From assembly GCA_025765615.1 (NCBI GenBank), contig JAIVFJ010000008.1, positions 434,001 through 498,000 of the forward strand: a DNA stretch of 64,000 nt, given 5' to 3'. The DNA is from Zopfochytrium polystomum (taxonomy: Eukaryota > Chytridiomycota > Chytridiomycetes > Chytridiales > Chytridiaceae). Both the position numbers and the translations under genes were made by a program. Shown here in pieces: positions 1 to 8,519 of this stretch (within the stretch, counting starts at the first letter, position 1; every line of letters starts with the position of its first letter). Under the pieces are notes generated by a model. That model saw nothing but the letters and a program-made list of their open reading frames with translations, did no database searches and was not told the DNA's origin.

Positions 1-475
1 TCTTCTATCCTGGATCATTTTCCCATCAAGTACAACATCAAACAACTCCTAAAGATACTATTCATCACTGCTGAACTGTTGAGCAACTCCTCCAAATTTT
101 CCAGCTACTGGTTTCTCCTGCAACAGGATCATCACTACAAGCAATGCAATGTTGTTAAACCTAAACTCTTTTGCTGGCATGTCCACTGGCAAGACGCTTA
201 CAGAATTCAACAACTTTATTAGCAACCTTCAGATCAAGGTTATTGGCGAAAAAGGAATTCAGGACCTAACGTGGAAAGACACATTCCCTCTTGAGAGGCC
301 CTTCTGCAACAAGGTGGCCTACCATATGTATGTCACACATCTACCCAAGGATCAGTGGAACAGATAGCGTTTCTGGCTGCACTGTTGAAATGGTGGGCAC
401 AGCACACCAGAGCGGAAGGCCAGTGAAACACTTTCACCAAAATATCTCTATGTTCCAACTGCCGCTGAGCAAGCT
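1..475 (+). other. unclassified coding-like fragment
   Basis: A short open stretch at 149-367 encodes about 72 residues, including KVAYHMYVTHLPKDQW. A different frame just downstream reads FLAALLKWWAQHT, so a longer coding region seems to have been broken by a frameshift. No family is recognised. It abuts the family-A LTR without a target duplication, so it may be part of an older mobile element. This is inference only. Confidence 0.25.
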
Positions 476-814
476 TGATGAAATCCCACCCAGGACTGGA
501 GGGACTTAGTGTTTGTGGAGAGGAAGAGAGAGAGAGAGAGCAGTGATGATGGAAAAGGAAAGGGAGTGAGAGGATGGAGAGAGGAGAGAGGAGTGAGTGG
601 ACAGAGAGGAAAGAGAGAGCAAATGGAGGAAGAGAGATTGGCTTGTTTTGCACTGGATTCTGTCAGAGCAGGAAGGAGGGGGTTGGATTCCTTGTTTGAT
701 CTCTGTGAGAGGTTGCTGCTTTTATACTCCTGCAGGTTGGAGCCATCAGAAAACAGAGGGAGCAGTGGGCTGCACAGAGCAGGCCACAGAAATGAGATAA
801 AACAGGCTGAGCAC

Positions 815-945
815 CAACCCCCAGCCTGGGCTAAGTACCCATTCAGGGCTGAGTACTACCCAGGGCTGGGCATCACCAGGGCTGAGTACCAACCAGGGCT
901 GAGTACCACCTTGGGCTGAGTACTTTGTCTGGGCTGAGTACCATC
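815..945. repeat. 17-bp minisatellite inside LTR-A copy 1
   Basis: About eight imperfect units of the pattern GCTGAGTACCAxCCAGG. The two other family-A LTRs carry about 12-13 units at the matching place, so copy number varies between insertions. Confidence 0.8.
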
Positions 946-1186
946 AAGAAACAATTTACAGCTTGTTTGAGAAACAGTTGCTTTTAAATTGGTTTGGTTG
1001 TTTCCAAATCAGGAAGCTTGTTTGGGAAACAAGCTGCTTTTTTCCTTGTTTTTATAAATCCAATGATTGGTGCAATCTCTAATGAGCTCAGTTTTTATCT
1101 CACTTTTAGAAATGCAGTGATTGATGCAATCCCTGATTCCTAAATGCCTGTTGCATTGCTCAGATTGCACAGCACAGCAGGGAAGC

Positions 1187-1285
1187 TGGAATTCCGGATC
1201 AGGGAGCGGAATTCCGATGCAGAGTGCGGAATTCCGGTGCAGAGAGCGGAATTCCGATGCAGAGAGCGGAATTCCGGAGCATTGG
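1187..1285. repeat. 20-bp GGAATTCCG repeat inside LTR-A copy 1
   Basis: Four to five units of about 20 bp, each starting GGAATTCCG and continuing with variants of GTGCAGAGAGC. Each unit includes an EcoRI site. The block recurs in all three family-A LTRs with base substitutions and small length changes. Confidence 0.8.
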
Positions 1286-1584
1286 GCAGTGGTACACTGC
1301 TTCTGCATGCTTGCCGTGCTGTGTTACATGTGCAAAGTGCGTAGTTTGAGTGTTTTTGTGCATGTTCTAATTGCATTGTTCCTACCGGTAGGATGAACAA
1401 AGCTAGAACAACAGCCGCCTTTGCCTATCTCTTTTTATTGAGAACAGATTAGCCCTTCCGAGCGCCCCATTCAAGTATTGAATCTACTGAGCCCTTCAAA
1501 CACCCCATCCAATGTGATTGGATGGAGTACTCAAAGGGATCATCAGTAACGGGCGTAGTGTACCCTGTGGGTCGAATCTCAACA

Positions 1585-1888
1585 ATGATCATCAGCACAG
1601 AGTTGCAAAGTGGTCTTGGCATGGATTGGCACCAACTTGGCATGGTCTTCTTGGTGCTGGGCTGCTGGCTTGGAAAACGCTATTTTAGCCAAATGAATAT
1701 GGACTCAGGATTCAAACTATGTATTACCCTATTATTGCTGCTGGGCTTATTTGACCTTGGCTAGGGACTCAACTCACACATATTGACTGCTTCAGCTTTT
1801 ATACACAGACATACTAACACACTACACCAGGTCCCACATCACAGGAAATTCCACAGCCATACCTGAGTCCTCAAAAAAAAAAACCTTG
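1585..1888. other. interval with no recognised gene
   Basis: Lies between LTR-A copy 1 and the start of LINE homology. A short open frame ends with a hydrophobic stretch (LCITLLLLLGLFDLG), but nothing supports a gene. An 11-base A tract sits at about 1873-1883. Confidence 0.4.
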
Positions 1889-1954
1889 TCAAGGGACACT
1901 CAAGGCTGCACCCTCCACCACCTTGCCACTGCCCTCCACCGCCTTCCCACTGCC

Positions 1955-2185
1955 AGATCGATGTCAGATCTTTGTCAGATTGTCAGATCATCGTCAGGTT
2001 AACATCAGATTTTCGTCAGATTGTCTCCAGATCATCAGATCATCGTCAGATTGTTGCCAGATTGACTCCAGATGCCTGATTGTTGTCAGATTGCCAGATC
2101 ATCATCTGATTGTCGTCAGATTTTCTTCCGATCCTCAGATCATCGTCAGATTGACTCCAGATTGCTGTCAGATCACCTCCAGCAA
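1955..2185 (+). repeat. GTCAGAT-rich array in LINE 5' region
   Basis: Irregular tandem array built on GTCAGAT/CCAGATT words (for example GTCAGATTGTTGCCAGATTG). The same array precedes ORF1 in LINE copy 2, where it is longer (about 53730-54090). Reiterated 5' monomers act as promoters in some LINEs; that role is only an inference here. Confidence 0.75.
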
Positions 2186-3605
2186 TCGCTGTCCTCGCCC
2201 CCCAAACCAGACTGCATCACCCCTTCACCACCACAACCACATTGCAACCACATCACAACCTTTGTGCTGAATTGGGATTGGTACCCCCCTATTTCATGAG
2301 CAGCCCACCTCCCTCCATGTTCTTCGGCACCAACGCTGATCAACACATATTGACAATCACCACTCAGCCAGACACCACTATTGCCCCACTCACTGAACTT
2401 GACGTCCTACGCTTCACCTCCACTTGGAACCTCACCATCCAACAGCGGCCCTTGCTCTCAAAGGAACAGACTTCTTACTCGCTCCACCTTCTGCATCCTT
2501 TGTCAGACGAACAGGCTGCCTGTCTTCAGACCACATCCCCACACATTAAATTTTCTTACACCTGTGGACTACCAGCTGCCGCCACAGAATTCACCAACAA
2601 ACCTGCCAACCAACTCGTCCTCCAACACCTGGCTCCTGGAACTACTGGAAAAAACTTTGATGAGCTAAAGGACTCCCTGCGTCATGCCATCACCTCTGCT
2701 TTATCCTCGTGCGGCTCCATAATGGCTATTCATTTTGCACACCACCAGCTTTCCGCCTCCGCATCTGCCACAGTTCTTTTTGACGGCCCTCCTCACAATC
2801 CCCCTCAGTTCATAACTATTATGGGTGCGGGTGTCACAATTCGACCACTGGAACCTTCTGCAGAAAACCAGCGGCGAATCAGTGATGAAAGCAACGCACA
2901 GCTGTCCTTTATAACATCCGTCGCTCCACAAGTATCTATGACCTTGAGGCCATCCAATATGAGTTTGGGTGCACATCAGTTCGCATTCCCAGATTCTTCA
3001 ACTCAGCAAAGGGCACCGCTGGCCTTTCGTCGTCTGCCCATTTTGTTTTTACAACCCATGCATTGATGTTGCAAAAAACTAACCAATCAGTTGTCTTCAA
3101 TGGCCGTGCACTCCCATTTCACCCACTCCAAAAGGAAGATTTCACTCCCTTCCCCTGCTGTCGCCGTTGTGGAAACTCCAACCATACCTCTCAATCTTGC
3201 AAAACTGGCCGCCCCTCTGGCTCACTCCTTAACCAAGCCACTTCAGCAGATTCCAAAGACAACAGCCAGACAGCTCAGGCCCCACCTGTCCCACCTGTCC
3301 CCCCTTCTGTCCCTCCTCCAGAGCTGCAGTCAATTTTGAAGGTCCTTGAAAACATCCAGCAACAGCTTCACGCACAACAGACCTCCTTGCGCACAGAGCT
3401 GAAAGAGCATCAGATCTCAGTACGCACTGGCATCCAAAAACTCACCACTCAGCTTACCCAACTTGAGCCAATCCCTGCAGCACTGGAACACGGCTTAGCA
3501 AAGGTGGACCACGACATTCAGAGACTTGCAGTTGCAGCAGCCAACGTGGATACTTCACTCAAAAACCATGCTGGCGCTGTTATGAATCACCCTCTGGAAA
3601 CCTCT

Positions 3606-3750
3606 GGAACCTTCTAGAACATTCCTTCATGGAACCTTCTGGAACCTTCTGGAACATTCTAGAACATTCGTTCATGGAACATTCTGGAACCTTCTGGAAC
3701 CTTCTAGAACATTCCTTCATGGAACCTTGTGGAACCTTCTGGAACCTTCT
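3606..3750. promoter_or_regulatory. heat-shock-element array in LTR U3
   Basis: Alternating nGAAn/nTTCn pentamers in blocks of 4, 8, 8 and 6 (GGAAC CTTCT AGAAC ATTCC and so on). The blocks are separated by TTCAT, which keeps the 5-bp register. I count 26 pentamers, one of them imperfect (CTTGT). Heat-shock factor binds three or more contiguous inverted pentamers, so the sequence is a strong HSE match. Function here is predicted, not shown. Confidence 0.8.
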
Positions 3751-3859
3751 TTGCTTTCCTGACTTGTCTTGTTGTCATTGGTATCATTGGTATCATTGTA
3801 TTACTAATTGCTCTTTCTGGAACTTTCTTTGAGTCTTGACAAGGAAGACTCTCAAAAGG

Positions 3860-3905
3860 TATAAAAGGGGGATGGGGGACCTGTCCCATCCCTCAAGTGA
3901 ATTAT
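3860..3905 (+). promoter_or_regulatory. LTR TATA box and likely transcript start
   Basis: TATAAAAG at 3860-3867. About 35 nt downstream lies AAGTGAATTAT (3895-3905), whose exact reverse complement is found just after the LTR. The same TATA-to-start spacing occurs in gypsy-2 (15482 and 15517). Confidence 0.7.
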
Positions 3906-3977
3906 TGTTTCCAATACAATCATCACTCCTCTCAGTTCCATGTCTGCCTTGTCCTGTCCTGCCCTGTTCCTGACATC

Positions 3978-3988
3978 ATAATTCACTT
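3978..3988 (+). promoter_or_regulatory. primer-binding site, self-priming type
   Basis: ATAATTCACTT, two bases after the LTR, is the exact 11-nt reverse complement of 3895-3905 in the R region. The pairing does not extend on either side. It does not begin with TGG, as a PBS for a tRNA 3' end would. Tf1-type chromodomain retrotransposons prime reverse transcription with the first 11 nt of their own mRNA, and this layout matches. The gypsy-2 copy is at 15600-15610. Confidence 0.75.
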
Positions 3989-4218
3989 CACCCTCTCCCA
4001 CTACTCTCTGCCATCATGTCTGACCCAAACAACACCTTCCCTGATGCAACTGCCTTCCAAGCCTTGATGGACCAATTACAAGCCCTCTCAAGACAGACAC
4101 ACCAACTTCAAGAACAAGTCCTTCACCAGCAGCACCAGCTTCAACAACAACTTCACCAACAAGAACATCAAGCTCTTCCCCTGCCTCAAGCCAACCAAGC
4201 AAGAGAGCCCAAGGTTCC

Positions 4219-4457
4219 TGTTAGTTTTGGGTCTTTTGGTGTAAGCAGTGTGCAGGAGCTTTGACCTGATACTGCTCTGCAAGGATGACTTGCAGCATTT
4301 TGCAAGTGATGGTCCTTGTAACAGTTTTGTATAAAGACAAACACAAGACTGACAGAAGCCAAGATCAACCCCCCACCACCACCACCTTCAGTAGTGTACT
4401 CCACCCATCACCACAGCAGCACAACCCATAGACAATCCAGCCCAACGAAATCTTTCA
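4219..4457 (+). mobile_element. copia-1 5' LTR
   Basis: TGTTAGTTTTGGG to ATCTTTCA, 239 bp. It contains a TATAAAG box at about 4330 and a 6-bp hairpin (CTTGCA...TGCAAG, about 4289-4306). The 14 nt at 4318-4331 are the exact reverse complement of the first 14 nt after the LTR. Confidence 0.93.
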
Positions 4458-4471
4458 TACAAAACTGTTAC
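4458..4471 (+). promoter_or_regulatory. copia-1 candidate primer-binding site
   Basis: TACAAAACTGTTAC directly follows the LTR and is an exact 14-nt reverse complement of LTR positions 4318-4331; the last LTR base adds a 15th pair. It does not start TGG. It may be a self-priming site or half of a hairpin across the LTR junction. The overlap of the LTR segment with the TATA-like box leaves the mechanism open. Confidence 0.5.
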
Positions 4472-5057
4472 CCATCCCAATCACTTCCCCCTTGATTTCA
4501 ACAAGATCCAATCAGTAGAAGAGCCTGTACGCTTTTCAGATCTGCCAACTTTGGGGATCGATCACGGACGCTACAGACATCGTACAGCAATTTCGTTACT
4601 ACCATCGGAAAGCTCTCGATCTCCTCTTTCCAACGAACCCACCTGATCTCGGATCGGACGCTCCTACGTCGTATCCACCGCCTCCAAAGTCGTCGCCCAC
4701 TTTTCCAACTTCAACCTCAATTTGCTCGCCTTCCAGACCTCCCCCAGCCAATCCCAAGCTATCATTGGAAAGGCCTGCTTCTGGACTACACGACTGTCAC
4801 CGGCGGAATCCCAAAATCACTCTCCTTCGTGATAAGCGACGCCCTTTTTCCATTTAGGGTCACCAGATTACCTCCAACCCTCACCATTAATTTTTGATTT
4901 TTTGTCCCCAATTGGAGACAACGACCACCCCCCTACCTGACACACACCAAGCTAACAAACCAACTTTTCATCTGCTGCAACACCACCTTCACAACACACC
5001 CAAAATCCAACGAAATCCTTTCAAACTTGGCACACATAATCGTCCTGAGAAAACAGC
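4472..5057 (+). other. copia-1 5' untranslated leader
   Basis: About 590 nt, rich in C and A, between the candidate primer-binding site and the gag start. No ORF of note is seen. A leader of this kind normally carries packaging signals; none can be named from the sequence. Confidence 0.6.
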
Positions 5058-6374
5058 ATGACTACTGACTCAACCAAGTATGTTGCCAAGTCCTTCAGCG
5101 TCTTGGAGGGACCAGAGAATTTCGGTGACTGGTTGGAGGATCTTACAGCAGAACTCTCCAACAAAAATGTCGACTTACGCCACTGCATTGACACAAGTCA
5201 CATCAACGCAGAGCAGAATGATGCAATTGATCCACTAGACCTCCGCGACACTGGAACCTGTCTCATCAGAGATGGACCATTCCAAGGACAGAGATTCCAA
5301 TTGGTGCCTCCGCCTCGTGGACAAGAGAAAGTAACTTGGTTTCCTGGTACACAGAACCAGAATGCACATTGCTGTCTAATTATTCGCCGCCACATCTCTC
5401 GAGCCCTTCTCACCCAAATCACACCTGGTCGAAACTTTGCTTACGAGTTGGTTGGCGAATTGGGAATAATTTGCTGCACAGCAGACCAGGGACTCGCAAA
5501 GGAGATCATTGACGACTTTGAACGCATCAAAATGGAACCAACTGAAGCCTCAGATGCCTTCATTACCCGATTCACTGAAGCATACCATCGAGTTGACAGC
5601 TTTGCAAAATCAGCAGCTGGAGAACTTCTCCATCGTATCCGCCCTTTCCAAAAAGTTGTTCGAATCTTTGTTGGTTCACTGAACCAAAGCCTATTGGACA
5701 TGGGGATAGGAAACATTTTTCTTGTTGTCGGCAACCCAGCTCCTGAGATAACAAGTTTAGCCAAACTAATCTCACTCTTCAAACAAACTGTTCGTCAAAA
5801 CAACTATGATAAGCGACGCATCGAGCTGGCAAATCAAAGAGAAGGGGACACCTCCACTGCAGCCCCTGAGGTCAACGCACCAACTGCAAATGTTGCCCAA
5901 GTTCACTATACCCACCCCCGAGGCCGTGGAAGCTATCGACCGCTCCAACCAAGGCCACAGCCATACACCCCACGACCCTATGGTGGCTTTGGCAGAGGGT
6001 CCACTCCACTCTCTCAAGGAAGTTGGCGACCCCAGCAGATGGGATGGCGACTCCAGCAAAGTGGATGGCGACCACAGCAACCATTCCGTCCACACCAGAG
6101 CCGGGCATCTGCAAATGTCACCTGCAACAATTGCAGTGGTCGTGGACATTATGCAAGGGAATGTCCTTCAGCTGCAAACGTGCAGGAGCAGATGCCTCAG
6201 CAATCCCAGCAGGCACTCCTAACATACAGTGCACCAGCAGACAGTGATTGGGATGAACAACAGAGTCAGCAGTTTGCAAACGAACAGCAGTTATGGGAAG
6301 AGACTTACAACTCACAGCTTGGCGGCCAAAGTGACGACAACCACCAACAGGATTTTTGGATGGCCCGGGAGTGA
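5058..6374 (+). CDS. copia-1 Gag
   Basis: A 438-aa open frame from ATG 5058. The N-terminal two thirds resembles copia gag (opening with SVLEGPENFGDWLEDL). An Arg/Gly/Gln-rich stretch follows (repeats of GWRPQQ type), then one CCHC knuckle CNNCSGRGHYAREC near residue 355. Gag forms the particle and binds RNA. Pol is in the -1 frame and overlaps the last 40 or so bases. A T5 run at 6353-6357 lies in the overlap but is not a canonical slippery heptamer. Confidence 0.9.
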   Translation: MTTDSTKYVAKSFSVLEGPENFGDWLEDLTAELSNKNVDLRHCIDTSHINAEQNDAIDPLDLRDTGTCLIRDGPFQGQRFQLVPPPRGQEKVTWFPGTQNQNAHCCLIIRRHISRALLTQITPGRNFAYELVGELGIICCTADQGLAKEIIDDFERIKMEPTEASDAFITRFTEAYHRVDSFAKSAAGELLHRIRPFQKVVRIFVGSLNQSLLDMGIGNIFLVVGNPAPEITSLAKLISLFKQTVRQNNYDKRRIELANQREGDTSTAAPEVNAPTANVAQVHYTHPRGRGSYRPLQPRPQPYTPRPYGGFGRGSTPLSQGSWRPQQMGWRLQQSGWRPQQPFRPHQSRASANVTCNNCSGRGHYARECPSAANVQEQMPQQSQQALLTYSAPADSDWDEQQSQQFANEQQLWEETYNSQLGGQSDDNHQQDFWMARE

Positions 6375-7954
6375 TCCGGGCATTTGCAGTCAACATTCCA
6401 CCTCCTGTTACTTCCTTTCCTCTTCTTATTGATAACGGTTGCAATGTTACTACTCTTCGTGATTTCTCCTTCTTTATCCCATCAACCTTCAACAACCAAA
6501 AATCCAGCATGCGCATCGCAAAGGAAGGCCCAGTTCTCAACTGCGAGGGCTCAGGCGTTGCACGAATTCCTCTTGCAAACAACATCACTCTCATTATTGA
6601 AGGCGCGCAGTTTGCTCCAGAATGCCCAGTCAACCTTATTGCCGACAGGGACCTCCAGCTATGCGGTTACTATCACTTGGCACGAGACCTCCAACCAGGT
6701 GTTATTCACCGCAGCAGTCATGAAGAAGGTGACCCAGCAGTTCTTCAAATGATCCTTCGGCACGGTCTCCAGTGGTTCCCAACTGCAGCAAACCCAACCT
6801 TCAATTACAGCACTCAATTTCTCGCCCATTGCGCCAGCAGATATTACAACTTTTTCACGTCAGCAGAACCTGCAGACACACACAGCATTCGTGCAGCATT
6901 TCTCAACAGCAAAAAACCAGACACTCGCCGACTGCACCAACGTCTAGGACACATTCCCTATGCTCGACTTCGCTCCATGAAGGAACGACGAACCTGTGCT
7001 GACTTTCCAGACATAGACTTAGAACTGCTTGAGGACGAGTGTAAGGCCTGTATTATTGCAAAGCAGACACGTGCCTCTATTCCCCACACAGATCCTCCGG
7101 ACAAGCTACCTGGGGAACACTTGGCGTTTGACCTTGTGGAGGTCAAACCCAAGTTCAGGGGGCAGTATGGCTTTGCCCTCATTGCCATTGACTATGTCAG
7201 CAATTATATCTGGTCAACCAACCTACGACGGAAGTCTGATGCTTTACCAGAAGCCATCAAAATCATTCAGCAACTCCAGACTGTGCGAGACGTTCAGGTT
7301 AAGTCAGTTAGGTTTGATGGGGGTGAACTTAAGTCAACTGCCTTTGAACGCTTCTGTGCCTCTCGTGGGATACGGGTTGAAGTCAGTCCACCACACACAC
7401 CAGAGCTCAACGGCAAAGCAGAACGTGCAGTTAGGACAGTCATGGATGTAACTCGTTCACTCCTTCAGCATGCTGGCTCACCTTGGTCTTGGTGGGGTTA
7501 TGCTATTCGACATGCCGTGGACATCATCAACACACTGCCAGTTCTCAGTCGTGGTTTGCTTTCACCGGTTGAAATGCTACTTGGCTTTCCTCCCTGCATC
7601 AGCCACTTTAGGGTTTTTGGCGCTGGTTGCCTCTACCATGTGACAGCCAAGGAACGCGGCAGCACACACCAGTACAAGAAACTGGCAGAACGAGCACGAC
7701 CAGCAATATACATTGGCAATATAGGCTGATCCATTGCCCGGCTCATCGACATCAACACTGGTCGCGTTATCACACATCGCCTCAACGACCTCACTATCGC
7801 CGAAGACAGCTTTCCCAAACTCAACAAATCAGATGCTGATGATGACAGTTCAGAACTACAGCATCACCACACGCCCTTACTCTCAGCTGACGAACTTCAG
7901 GAAACCAACAGCAACATCAAGGCCCTCCTTCAGCGAAGCAAACATACACATTGA
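6356..7954 (+). pseudogene. copia-1 Pol N-half: protease and integrase, with a stop
   Basis: Protease motif LIDNGCNVTTL (the Asp is kept, but D-N-G replaces D-[ST]-G). The integrase zinc finger follows (HQRLGH ... CKACIIAK), then the catalytic triad in FDLVEV, RFDGGELKS and PELNGKAERA. TGA at 7727-7729 interrupts just after YIGNIG, but the same frame continues with a typical copia linker (RLIDINTGRVITHRL) to a stop at about 7954. Downstream coding (EQLPEPEPTPVAPVEL) is in the +1 frame. Enzyme domains look intact up to the stop. Confidence 0.88.
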
Positions 7955-8021
7955 ACAGCTACCTGAGCCAGAACCAACACCAGTGGCCCCAGTGGAATTG
8001 GTAAAAAGTGTCACCCCTCAG

Positions 8022-8519
8022 GTAAGCACAGCGAAAGTGAATCAGATAACGATGTACAGCTCTGGTGTTGGAGGTGACGGCATGATGGGTTGGATTCCGT
8101 GCTACTGCAATTAACGTCATCTCCAGTGGGCCTTATTGGGAGCACTATAGGCGTGACTGAGGGAGACCGGATCGGGGGGTAGACCGGCAATGTGAAGCAA
8201 CCGAAGGCCCACGACAACCGAAGCCCCAGCTCGTAGGCTAGTGTGGCCCAGACCTGTGTCAGAGGAGGTGGAGTCCTGAGCAGGGAGCCCATTCCGTGAG
8301 GAGCACCAACCAGGAGACAGTTATTCTCCTGATGTGCCCAGGCGAGACGCGGGGGGTAGCGTTGAGGGCAAGCTGTGTATGGGGGAGTGGTTGCCTCACC
8401 TCATAGGGTACTGGGGGGAGCCCAGACCAGCATCGTGCGGAAGGCTCACCTGTGCATTTCATCCTTGCTTACTTTTGTGCGTTGGATATCTGAGACTGTT
8501 ATAACTAATTCCTCCAAAG
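8022..8519 (+). other. intron-like G-rich insert between integrase and RT
   Basis: 498 nt, G-rich, with no open frame, unlike the C/A-rich copia around it. The left edge is CAG|GTAAGC, a near-perfect 5' splice site. The right edge has CTAAT about 12 nt before CCAAAG, a plausible branch and acceptor. Removing 8022-8519 joins VTPQ to SLQDKTMADTPT in one frame (phase 0). It can fold; for instance 8069-8079 pairs with 8115-8125 (11 bp, one G-U). It may be a spliceosomal intron, an introner-like insertion or another structured element. Its size is far above the introns of the host genes. Confidence 0.55.

Larger units (their letters stand above)
476..1584 (-). mobile_element. LTR of copia family A, copy 1
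   Basis: Matches the LTR bordering the copia-2 pol gene at 59932-61123 and the solo copy at 50669-51869. On the minus strand it begins TGTTGAGATTCGAC and ends ATTTCATCA. A TATAAAAG box lies near 722-730 (minus sense). It holds two internal minisatellites: a 17-bp unit (CTGAGTACCACCCAGGG type) and a 20-bp unit centred on GGAATTCCG. The five-base flanks differ (aagct and atgat), so there is no target duplication; it is probably a recombined or truncated insertion. Confidence 0.85.
3578..3975 (+). mobile_element. gypsy-1 5' LTR (family B)
   Basis: Starts TGTTATGAATCACC and ends TTCCTGACA. The U3 part is mostly heat-shock-element pentamers (3606-3750), followed by a TATAAAAG box at 3860. It is 398 bp against 298 bp for its partner at 12975; the difference lies in the number of GGAACCTTCT repeats. 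Seven family-B copies occur in the window. Confidence 0.93.

Noticed and set aside
3606..3750. Regular spaced repeats resembling a CRISPR array
   Set aside because: Units are 5-10 bp, contiguous, and recur inside every gypsy LTR; they fit heat-shock-element pentamers and have no unique spacers.
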